Assembly (NCBI GenBank): GCA_947579665.1
Contig: OX388352.1
Span: 36,326,216-36,390,215, forward strand
Reading direction: 5' to 3'
Origin: Sympetrum striolatum
Taxonomy: Eukaryota > Arthropoda > Insecta > Odonata > Libellulidae
DNA: 64,000 bases
The position numbers and the translations under genes are program-made. This document shows, piece by piece, positions 47,433-58,729 of this stretch. Each line of letters begins with the position of its first letter. Position 1 is the first letter of the stretch. Below the pieces are notes generated by a model. That model was not told the DNA's origin and did not search any database. It saw only the letters and a list, made by a program, of their open reading frames with translations.

Positions 47433-48575
47433 ACGAGTAAAATGTTGCTTGCATTCTGCAAGCAGATCGACAACACTATTTTCATGTCGGCATCATATCC
47501 GGAAGGCCATCAAAAGAAAAAAAAAGATTGAAATATTTCTTAAAATTGCCTAAATTCCATCGTCCGGCATCGAACCCGGGTCTTTACTGTGAACTTACTA
47601 TGCAGCACGATAGAACATCACCATCTCTAACGATGTGTGAAAATTCAAGCAGAAATATGGGCTACAACTGCCTCAAAAGACGTTCTAATTTTTACGAATT
47701 TAAATGGCTCTCTGGATTCGAACCAAGGACGATCTTGGAAATCTAAAAAATGTTTTTGAAAGTTATTTATGATCTCTATCTATATGCCGAATTTGAAGTT
47801 TCTATATTATTGGCAAAGGTTTCAAAATAATACCTAAAAATCGGATTAACTTCTGATTGCAGAGACACCTGGTGTCGAACCCAGGACTCTTTGATAGCTG
47901 TGAATTCACTGTTTGATTTGTATGGACTTGATCTTTCTACATGCAAAGTTTGAAGTCAATATCGTGCCGGGAAGTACCTAAAATTTGTTTCCGTTATCTC
48001 CGTAAGAAAAGCATTGGGAAGTGCAAATGGTCCTCTGGGATCGAACCAAGGACCATAAGCTAATATATAAAATTCGATTATGAAATAAATTCGTGATATC
48101 TATCGAAGTGCTGAGTTTCAAGTATCCATGTTATCGGGAAAGGATCCAAAAAAAATCTTAAAAATCGCCGCAATGCATTTTAAACGGCCGATTTTTGCCC
48201 CGGCCTAGCATCGAACCAAGGATAATATTCGTAGATGTCTTTATCGTTTTCTTTAGATATCTTTGGCATCTAGCGATCTCTCGAATTTCAACTCTCTACT
48301 TTCCCTGGAAGTGCACCAAAAAAATTTTCGAAAATCCCAGCCATGTATCCTTATGGAGAAAATCGCGACTTTGGGGCCTTCTGGAATCGAACCCATGACA
48401 CCGAGGTTCAAAGTCGGCTTTTTCCTGGAGGTTACACGTCATGGCCATAACGTCGTAAAAATTTCAAGTCGGTGGCACTTGTGGAACATGGTAAAACTTT
48501 TGATCCCCTATATATATATATATATATATATAACTTATATATAGGTATATCCGGAGAAGCGTCTATATATAATAG
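47433..48575 (+). repeat. Array unit 8 (forward, a-b-c-d-e-f type)
   Basis: Hairpin at 47,447-47,463 with loop TTC instead of TAC (GCTTGCATTCTGCAAGC). Six monomers. GATCCCC tail with TA repeat. Confidence 0.9.
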
Positions 48576-49695
48576 ACGAGAAAAATGTTGCTTGCATACT
48601 GCAAGCAGATAGACAACACTATTTTAATGTCGGCATCATACAGTGACGGCCATCAAAAGAATAAAATGGATTGAAATTTTTCTTAAAATTCGCTGAAATT
48701 CCATCGTCTGGCATCGAACCCGGGTCTTTACTGTGAACCTACTATACAGCACAATAGGACATCACCATCTCTAACTATGTGTGAAAATTCAAGCAAAAAT
48801 ATGGGCTACAACTGCCTCAAAAGAAGTTCTAATTTTCAAGAATTTAAACGGCTCTCTGGATTCGAACCAAGGACGGTTTTGGAATTCTAAAAAATGTTTC
48901 TGAAAGTTATTTATGATCTCTATCAATATGCCGAATTTCAAGTTTCTATATTATTGGGAAAGGTTTCAAAATAATTCCTAAAAATCGGATCAACTTCTGA
49001 TTGCAGAGACACCTGGTGTCGAACCCAGGACACATTGATAGCTGTGAATGCACTGTTTGATTTGTATGTACTTGATCTTTCTATATGCAAAGTTTGAAGT
49101 CGATATCGTGCCGGGAAGTACCTCAATTTTGTTTGCGTTATCTCCGTAAGAAATGCATTGAGAAGTTCAAATGGCCCCCTGGGATCGAAGCAAGGACCAT
49201 CAGCGAACATGTAAAATTCGATTATGAAATATATTCATGATATCCATGCACGTGCAGAGTTTTGCGTATCCATTTTATCGGTAAAGAATAAAAAAAAAAT
49301 CTTCAAAATCGCCGCAATGCATTTTAAACGGCCGATTTTTGCCCCGACGTAGCATCGAACCAATGACCATATTCGGTCATGTCTTTTTCATTTTCGTTGG
49401 ATATGCACGGCTTCTAGCGACCCTTCGAATTTCAACTCTCTCCTTTTCCGGGAAGTGCCTCAAAAAATTTTTCGAAAATCCCCGCCATGTAATCTTATGG
49501 GGAAAATCGCGACTTTGGGGGCTTCTGGAATCGAACCCATGACACCGAGGTTCAAAGTCGGCTTTTTCCTGGAGGTTAAACGTCATGGCCATAACGTCGT
49601 AAAAATTTCAAGTCGGTGGCACTTGTGGAACATGGTTAGAATTTTGATCCCCTATATATCTATTATATATAGACGCTTCTCCGGATATCTATTAT
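48576..49695 (+). repeat. Array unit 9 (forward, a-b-c-d-e-f type)
   Basis: Hairpin at 48,590-48,606. Six monomers. The tail ends with an inverted AGACGCTTCTCCGGATATC. Confidence 0.9.
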
Positions 49696-50800
49696 ACGAG
49701 TGCAATGTAGCTTGCATACTGCAAGCAGATCGGTAATATTATTTTATTTCGGCATCATATCGAGACGGTCCTCAAAAGAAAAAAAAACGATTGAAAATAT
49801 TTTTAAAATTCGCTTCAATTTTAGCGTCTTGCATCGAACCCGGGTCTTCCTGGTGAACTTACTAAGCGGCAATATAGAAGATCACTATATCTAACTATGT
49901 GTGAAAATTCAAGAAGAAATATTTGCTACAACTGCCTTAAACGACGTTCTACTTTCCACGAATGTAAATGGCTCTCTGGATTCTAACCAAGGACGATCGT
50001 GGGAATCTAGAACATGTTCCTGAAACGTATCTATAATTTCTATCTGTATGCTGAATTTCAAGTTTCTATATAATTGGGAAATGGTTCCAAAAAATTCTTA
50101 AAAATCCGATAATTTACTGATTGTAGAGACGCCTGGTGGTGAAACCAGGAAACATTGGTAGATGTGAATTCACAGTTTGATTAGTAATGACTTGATCTTA
50201 TCTTATGCAAAGTTTCAAGTAGATATAATATCGGGAAGCACCTAAAATGTGTTTCCGAAATCTCTATAAGAAATGCATTGAGGAATGTAAATGGCCCTCT
50301 GGGATCGAACCAAGGACCATATGGGAATATATAAAATTTGATTATGAAATATAAAAATGATATCTAACGCCATGCCGAATTTCAAGTTTCTATGCCATCG
50401 GAAAAGGGTCCAAAAAAAATCTTAAAAATCTCCACAATGCATTTTAAACGGCCGATATTTGCCCCGACCTAGCATCGAACCAAGGATAATATTCGTAGAT
50501 GTCTTTATGGTTTCCTTTAGATATGCATCGCATCTAGCGATCCCTTGAATTTCAAATCTCTCCTTTTCCGGGAAGTGCCTCAAAAAAATTTTCGAAAATC
50601 CCCGCCATGTATTCTTATGGACAAAATCGCGACTTTGGGGCCTTCTGGAATCGAACCCATGACACCTAGGTTCAATGTCTGCTTTTTCCTGGAGGTTACA
50701 CGTTATGGCCAATATGTCGTAAAAATTTCAAGGCATTGGCACTTGTGGAACATGGTTAGAATTTTGATCCCCTATATATAACTTATATATCTATTATATA
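49696..50800 (+). repeat. Array unit 10 (forward, a-b-c-d-e-f type)
   Basis: Hairpin at 49,710-49,726. The b and c cores are mutated (TTCTAACC, GGTGAAACC). Tail-to-tail with unit 11 through a GCTATATAGC repeat (50,831-50,875). Confidence 0.9.
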
Positions 50801-51950
50801 TAGATGCTTCTCCGGATTCATTCATATATATAGCCATATAGCTATATAGCCATATAGCTATATAGCTATATAGATAGGATACAAATTCACAGGCTAAACT
50901 ACAAGGGTCATTGCCTTGAAATATTTATGACGTATTGGCCATAACGTGAAACCCCCAGGAAAAAGGCGACTTTGATCCTCAGTGTCATAGGTTCGATTCC
51001 AGAGGGCCCCAAAGTCCCGATTTTTCCCGTTTAAATGCATTGCCGTGATTTTCGGGAATTTAAAAAAAATACTTTCCGGATAGGTAGAGAAATAAAACTC
51101 AAGGAGCCTATATATATGGTAATGATCTATCGAAAACATAAATGATTTTTACGGAAAATATCCTGGGTTCGATGCTAGGTCGGGGTAAAAATCTGCCGTT
51201 TAAAATGCATTGTGGCGATTTTTAAGATTTTGTTTGGACCATTTCCCGATGGCATGGAAACTTGAAACTCGGCATGGAGTTGGAGATCATAAATATATTT
51301 AATAATTAAATTTTACATATTCGCTGATGGTCCTTGGTTCGATCCCAGAGGGCCATTTGCACTCCACAGTGCATTTCTTACGGGGATAACGGAAACACAT
51401 TTTAGGTACTTCCCGGTATGATATCGACTTCAAACTTTGTTTGAAATTAGATCAAGTCCTAGCAAGTCATTTTGCGCATTTACAGCTTCAAATACGTCCA
51501 GGGTTCGACACCAGGCGTCTCTACAATCAGTAAATTATCCGATTTTTAAGAATTAATTTAAATCCATTCCAAATAATATTAAAACATAAAATTAGGTATA
51601 TAGAGAGAGAACGTAGATACATTTCAAGAACATATTTTATATTTCCTAGATCGTCCTTGGTTCGAATCCAGAGAGCTATTAACATTCGTGAAAAGTAGGT
51701 CTTCGTTTGAGGCAGTTGCAGCCAATATTTCTGCTTGAATTTTCACACGTATTTAGAGAAGATGATCTTCTGATGTATTGCATAGAAATTTCACCAAAAA
51801 GACCCGGGTTCGATGCCAGACGATTAAATTGAAGCGAATTTTAAGAATATTTTTAATCCTTATTTTCCTTTCCGGGAGGTCCCGATATAATGCCGTTATG
51901 AAATTAGTGCTGTCGATCTGCTTGCAGTATGCAAGCTACATTTTACTCGT
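50801..51950 (-). repeat. Array unit 11 (reverse, a-b-c-d-e-f type)
   Basis: Hairpin at 51,920-51,936. Six monomers. Head-to-head with unit 12. Confidence 0.9.
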
Positions 51951-51997
51951 ATATATATATATATAGGTATATCCGGAGAAGCGTCTATATATAATAG

Positions 51998-53073
51998 ACG
52001 AGTAAAATGTAGCTTGCATACTGCAAGCAGATCGACAACACTAATTTCATATCGGCATCATATCGGGACGGTCCTCAAAAGAAAAAAATAAGGATTGAAA
52101 TTTTTTTTAAAATTCGCTGAAATTCCATCGTCTGGCATCGAAGCCGGGTCTTTACTGTGAACTTACTTTGCAGCACAATAGAACATCACCATCTCTAACT
52201 ATGTGTGAAAATTCAAGCAGAAATAATGGCTACAACTGCCTAAAAAGACGCTCTAATGTTCACGAATGTAAATGTCTCTCGGGATTCGAACCAAGGACGA
52301 TTTTGGAAATTTAAAAAACGTTCCAGAAAGTTCTTAATAATCTCAATCTATATGCCAAATTTCAAGTTTCTATATTATTGGGAAAGGTTTCAAAATAATT
52401 CCTGAAAATCGGATCAACTTCTGATTGCAGAGACACCTGGTGTCGAACCCAGGACACTTTGATAGCTTTGAATGCATATTTTGATTTGTTAAAGTTTGTT
52501 CTTCTATCATGCAAAGTTTGAAGTTGATAGCATGCCGGGAAGTACCTAAAATTTGTTTCCGTTATCTCCGTAAGAAATGCATTGAGGAATTGAAATGGCC
52601 CTCTGGGATCGAACCAAGGACCATTAGCGAATATGTAAAATTTGATCCTGAAATTTATTATTGATCTCCAACTCCATGCCAAATTTCAAGTTTCCATGCC
52701 ATCGGGAAAGGGACCAAAAAAAATCTTAAAAATCGCCACAATGCAATTTAAACGGCCGATTTTTGCCCCGACCTAGCATCGAACCCAGGATATTTTCCGT
52801 AAAACACATTTATGTTTTCGATAGATCATGACCATAAATATAGGCTCCATGAGTTTTGATTCGCTACTTATCCGGAAAGTATTTTTTTTTAATTCCCGAA
52901 AATCAAAGCAATGCATTTAAACGGGAAAAATCGGGACTTTGGGGCCCTCTGGAATCGAACCCATGACACTGAGGTTCAAAATCGCAATTTTTCTGGAGGT
53001 TATACGTTATGGCCAATATGTCGTAAAAATTTCAAGCCATTGACGCTAGTGGTTTAGCCTGTGACTTTGTATC

Positions 53074-53105
<32 letters not shown>

Positions 53106-53150
53106 GAATATATGATATATGAATGAATCCGGAGAAGCATCTATATCTAT
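51998..53150 (+). repeat. Array unit 12 (forward, a-b-c-d-e-f type)
   Basis: Hairpin at 52,012-52,028. Six monomers. TA-repeat tail facing unit 13. Confidence 0.9.
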
Positions 53151-53193
53151 TATATATAGATGCTTCTCCGGATTCATTCATGGATATACCTAT

Positions 53194-53229
<36 letters not shown>

Positions 53230-54298
53230 GATACTAATTCACAGCCTAAACCACAAGCGTCCTTGACTTGAAATTTTTACGACGTATTGGCCATAACGTG
53301 TAACCGCCAGAAAAATTGCGATTTTGATCTTCATGGTTATGGGTTCGATTCCAGAGGGCCCCAAAGTCGCTATTTTTTCCATAAGAATACATGGCGGGGA
53401 TTTTCGAAAATTTTTTTGAGACACTTCCCGGAGAGAGAAAAAGTTGAAACTCCAGGGATCGCTAGAAGCCGGGCGTATCCAACGAAAATCAGAAAGACAT
53501 TTTAGAATTTAGTCCATGGTTCGATGCTAGGTCGGGGCAAAAATCGGCCGTTTAAAATGCATTGCGGCGATTTTGAAGATTTTTTTTGGATCCTTTCCCG
53601 ATAACATGGATATTTGAAATTCGGCACGTGGATAGATATCATGAATATATTTCATAATAAAATTTTACATGTTCGCTGATGGTCCTTGGTTCGATGCCAG
53701 AGGGCCATTTGCACTTCTCAATGCATTTCTTACGGAGATAACGGAAACAAAATTTAAGTACTTTCCGGCATGCTATCGACTTCAAACTTTGCATGATACA
53801 AGAGCAAATTTTTACAAATCAAACTGTGCATTCACAGCTTACAATACGTCCTGGGTTCGACACCAGGTGTCTCTGAAATCAGAACTTGATCCGATTTTTA
53901 GGAATTATTTTGAAACTATTCCCAATAAAATAGAAACTTAAAATTCGGCATATAGATAGAATACATAATTAACTTTCAGAAACATGTTTTAGATTTCCAC
54001 GATCGTCCTTGGTTCGAGTCCCGAGAGCCATTTACATTATTAAAAAGTAGAACGTAGTTTGAGGCAGTTGTAGCAAATATTTTTGGTTGAATTTTCACAC
54101 ATAGTTAGAGATGGTGATATTCTATTGTGCTGCATAGTAAGTTCACCAGTAAGACACGGGTTCGATGCCAGACGATGAAATTGCAGCAAATTTTAAGAAT
54201 TCCTTTTTTTTTCTCTTTTTAGGCCCGTCCCGATATGATGCCGATATAAAATTAGTGTTGTCGATCTGCTTGCAGTATGCAAGCAACATTTTACTCGT
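53151..54298 (-). repeat. Array unit 13 (reverse, a-b-c-d-e-f type)
   Basis: GGTTCGA positions near 53,340, 53,519, 53,691, 53,855, 54,012 and 54,159, the mirror image of unit 6 spacing. Hairpin at 54,268-54,284. Confidence 0.9.
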
Positions 54299-55320
54299 AT
54301 CTATTATATATAGATGCTTCTCCGGATTCATTCATGTATCCATATATATATATAGCGAGGATACAAATTCACAGGCTAAACCACAATCGTCATTGACCTG
54401 AAATTTTTACGACATATTGACCATAACGTGTAACCTCCAGAAAAATTGCGATTTTGAACCTCAGTGTCATTGGTTCGATTCCAGAGGGCCCCAAAGTCCC
54501 GATTTTTCCCGTTTAAATGCATTGCCGTGATTTTCGGGAATTTTTAAAAAATACTTCCCGGATAGGTAGAGAATCAAAACTCATGGAGCCTATATATATG
54601 GTCATGATCTATCGAAAACATAAATGAGTTTTACGAAAAATATCCTGGGTTCGATGCTAGGTCAAGGCAAAAATCGGCCGTTTAAAATGCATTGTGGCGA
54701 TTTTTAAGATTTTTTTTGGACCCTTTCCCGATGGCAAGGAAACTTGAAATTCGGCATGAGGTTGGAGATCATACGTATATTTCATATTCAAATTTTAAAT
54801 ATTCGCTGATGGTCCTTGGTTCGATCCCAGAGGGCCATTTACATTCCTCCATGCATTTCTTATGGAGATAACAGTAAAACGTTTTAGGTACTTCCCGGCA
54901 TGATATCGACTTCAAACTTTGTATGAAATAAGATGAAGTCCTAATAAGTCATACTGCGCATTCACAGCTAACAATATTTCCTGGGTTCGACACCAGGCGT
55001 CTCTAAAATCAGTAAATTATCCGATTTTTAATAACTAATTTAAACCCCTTCACAATAATATTAAAACATGAAATTAGGCATATAGATAGAGAATATAGAT
55101 ACATTTCAAAAACGTGTTTTAAATTTCCTAGATCGTCCTTGGTTCGAATCCAGAGATCCATTTACATTATTGAAAAGTAGGACGTCGTTTGAGGCAGTTG
55201 GAGCCATATATCTGCTAAATGGAATCCTTCTTTTTCTTTTTGACGGCCTTCCCGATATGATGCCGACATGAAATTAGTGTTTCCGATCTGCTTGCAGTAT
55301 GCAAGGTACATTTTACTCGT
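54299..55320 (-). repeat. Array unit 14 (reverse, five monomers)
   Basis: As other reverse units, but monomer a is deleted near 55,205-55,230, leaving five cores. Hairpin at 55,290-55,306 has one changed base (GCAAGG). Confidence 0.9.
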
Positions 55321-56479
55321 AATAGATATAGATGCTTCTCCGGATTCATTCATATATATACCTATATAGATAGATAGGATACAAATTCACAGCCTAAACT
55401 ACAAGCGTCATTGATCTGAAATTTTTATGACATATTGGCCATAACGTGAAACCCCCAGGAAAAAAGAGACTTTGATCCTCAGTGTCATAGGTTCGATTCC
55501 AGAGGGCCCCAAAGTCCCGATTTTTCCCGTTTGAATGCATTGCCGTGATTTTCGGGAATTAAAAAAAAATACTTTCCGGATAGGTAGAGAAGTAAAACTC
55601 AAGGTGCCTATATTTATGGTCTTGGACTTTCGAAAACATCAATGACTTTTACAAAAGTTATCCTGGGTTCGATGCTAGGACGATGCAAAGATCTGCCCTT
55701 TAAAATACATGGGAGCCGTTTTTCATTATTTTTTTAGATGCACTTATCGAAATGATAGGATGTTCGTGCTTGGCTGGAAGATGTATGGTACGAATAAGTT
55801 TTAGAAAAAAATTTTCATAAGACCGTACTGTTCCTGGGTTCGAAGCCAGAGCACAATAACGTTTCTCTCATAAGGAATATAAAGGAAAAGTAGGACGTCA
55901 TTTGAGGCAGTTGTAACCAATATTTCTTCTTGAATTTGCATACGCTGTTAGAGATGGTGTTTTTCTTTTGTGCTGCATAGAAAGTATTGCCTGAAAGACC
56001 CGGGTTCGATGCCGGGCGGTAAAAATATCACCCATATATATTACTATGGGGTATCTTTTCATAATTTTTTTATGCATTTATCGATATGTAAGGGAGCTCT
56101 TGCTTAGATGGAAGATGTATATTAACACTTTGTTTAAAAAAAAGAAATAGATAAGACCATGCTGTTCCTGGGTTCGATGCCAGAGCACATTATAATTTCT
56201 CAAATAAGGAGTGTATGTGAATAGTAGGACGTAGTTTGAGGTAGTTGCACCTAATAGTTTTGCTTGAATTTTCACACATAGTTTGATATGGTAATTTTCT
56301 ATTTTGCTGCATAGTAAGTACACCAGGAAGACCGGGGTTCGCTGCCAGGTGATTAAATTGCAGCGAATTCTACGAATATTTTGAATTTTTTTTTTCTTTT
56401 GATGTCCGTCCCGATATGATGCCGATATGAAATTAGTGTTGTCGATCTGCTTGCAGTATGCAAGCTACATTTTACTCGT
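55321..56479 (-). repeat. Array unit 15 (reverse, a-g-h-g-e-f type)
   Basis: GGTTCGA positions near 55,493, 55,667, 55,838, 56,006 and 56,172, plus a mutated GGTTCGC near 56,337. Hairpin at 56,449-56,465. It is a near-identical inverted copy of unit 18. Confidence 0.9.
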
Positions 56480-56494
56480 ACTTATATATAAGTT

Positions 56495-57634
56495 ACGAGT
56501 AAAATGTAGCTTGCATACTGCAAGCAGATCGGCAATACTAATTTCATATCGGCATTATATTGGGACGGTCCTCAAAAGAAAAAAAAAGGATTGAAAATAT
56601 TCTTAAAATTCGCTGCAATTTAATCGTCTGGCATCGAACCTAGGCCTTCCTTGTGAACGTACTATGCAGCACAACAGAAAATCACCATCTCTTACTATGT
56701 GTGAAAATTCAACCAGAAATATTGGCTCCAACTGCCTCAAACGACGTCCTATTTTTCAATAATGTAAATGGCTCTCTGGATTCGAACCAAGGACGATCTT
56801 GGAAATCTAAAACATGTTTTTGAAATGTATCTATGTTCTCTATTTATATGCCTAATTTCTGGTTTTAATATTATTGGCAACGTGTTCAAAATAATTCTTA
56901 AAAATCGGATAATTTACTGATTGTAGAGACGCCTGGTGTCGAACCCAGGAAATATTGGTAGCTGTGAATGCACAGTATGACTTATCAAAAGTTCATCTTA
57001 TTTCATACAAAGTTTGAAGTCGATATCATGCCGGGAAGTAACTAAAACCTTTTACAGTTATCTCCATAAGAAATGCATTGAGAAATGTAAATGGCGCCCT
57101 GGGATAGAACCAAGGACCATCAGCGAATATGTAGAATTTGATTATGAAATATATTTATAATCTCCAACTGCATGCCGAATTTCAAGTTTCCATGCCATCG
57201 GGAAGGGGTCCAAAAAAAATCTTAAAAATCGCCACAATACATTTTAAACGGCCGATTTTTGCCTCGACCTAGCATCGAACCCAGGATATTTTCCGTAAAA
57301 CTCATTTATGTTTTGGATAGATCATGACCATATATAAAAGCTCCTTGAGTTTTGATTCTCTACCTATCCGGGAAGTATTTTTTTTTAATTCCCGAAAATC
57401 AAAGCAATGCATTTAAACGGGAAAAATCGGGACTTTGGAGCCCCCTGGCATCGAACCCATGACACTGAGGATCAAAATCGCAATTTTTCTGGAGGTTACA
57501 CGTTATGGCCAATACTTCGTAAAAATTTAAAGTCAATCACGCTTGTGGTTTAGGCTGTGAATTAGTATCCTATCTATCTATCTATCTATCTATCTATATG
57601 AATGAATCCGGAGAAGCATCTATATATAATAGAT
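56495..57634 (+). repeat. Array unit 16 (forward, a-b-c-d-e-f type)
   Basis: Hairpin at 56,509-56,525. Six monomers, with the d core mutated (GATAGAACC near 57,106). CTAT-repeat tail. Confidence 0.9.
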
Positions 57635-58717
57635 AGATATATAGGGGATCAAAATTCTAACCATGTTCCACAAGTGCCAACGACTTGAAATTTTTACGAC
57701 ATATTGGCCATAACGTGTAACCTCCAGGAAAAAGCCGAACTTGAACCTCGGTGTCATGGGTTCGATTCCAGAAGGCCCCAAAGTCCCGATTTTCTCCATA
57801 AGGATACATGGTGGGGATTTTCGAAAAATGTTTTTAGGCACTTCCCGGAAGAATTGAGAGTTGAATTTCAAGAGATCGCTAGATGCTGTGCATATCTAAA
57901 GCAAACCATAAAGACATCTACGATGATTATCCTTGGTTCAATGCTAGGACAGGGCAAATATTCTCCCGTTTAATTTACATTGCGATTTTTAAGATTTTTT
58001 TTAATTACTTCCAGATGACTTGGAAACTTGAAACTTGGCACGTGGATATATATACTAAATATGTTTTATAATCAAATTTTAGCAACTCGCTGATGGTCCT
58101 TGGTTCGATCCCAGAGGGCCATTTACAGCCTACAATGCATTTCTTATGGAGATAATGGGAACAAAATTTAGGTACTTCCCGGCATGCTATCAACTTCAAA
58201 CTTACCATGATACAAAAGCAGGTACTTACAAATCAAACTGTTCATTCACAGTTTACAATATGTCCTGGGTTCGACACCAGGTGTCTCTGCAATCAGAAGT
58301 TGATCCGATTTTTAGGAATTGTTTTGAAACCTTTCCCAATAATATAGAAACTTGAAATTCGGCATATAGATAGAGATCATAAATAAATTTCTGAAACATA
58401 TTTTAGATTTCCAAGATCGTCCTTGGTTCGAATCCAGAGAGCCATTTAAATTCGTGAAAAGTAGAACGTCTTTCGAGGCAGTTGTAGCCAATATTTCTGC
58501 TTGAATTTTCACACATAGTTAGAGATGGTGATCTTCTATAGTGCTGCATAGTAAGATCACCAGTAGGACCCCGGTTCGATGCCAGACGATGAACTTGCAG
58601 CGAATTTTAAGAATATTTTCAATCCTTTTTTTTCTTTTGAGGACCGTCCCAAAATGATGCCGATATGAAATTAGTAATGCCGATCTGCTTGCAGTATGCA
58701 AGCTACATTTTACTCGT
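57635..58717 (-). repeat. Array unit 17 (reverse, a-b-c-d-e-f type)
   Basis: GATCCCC-type tail read in reverse. Hairpin at 58,687-58,703. Head-to-head with unit 18 through the perfect palindrome ACTCGTATATATATATACGAGT region. Confidence 0.9.
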
Positions 58718-58729
58718 ATATATATATAT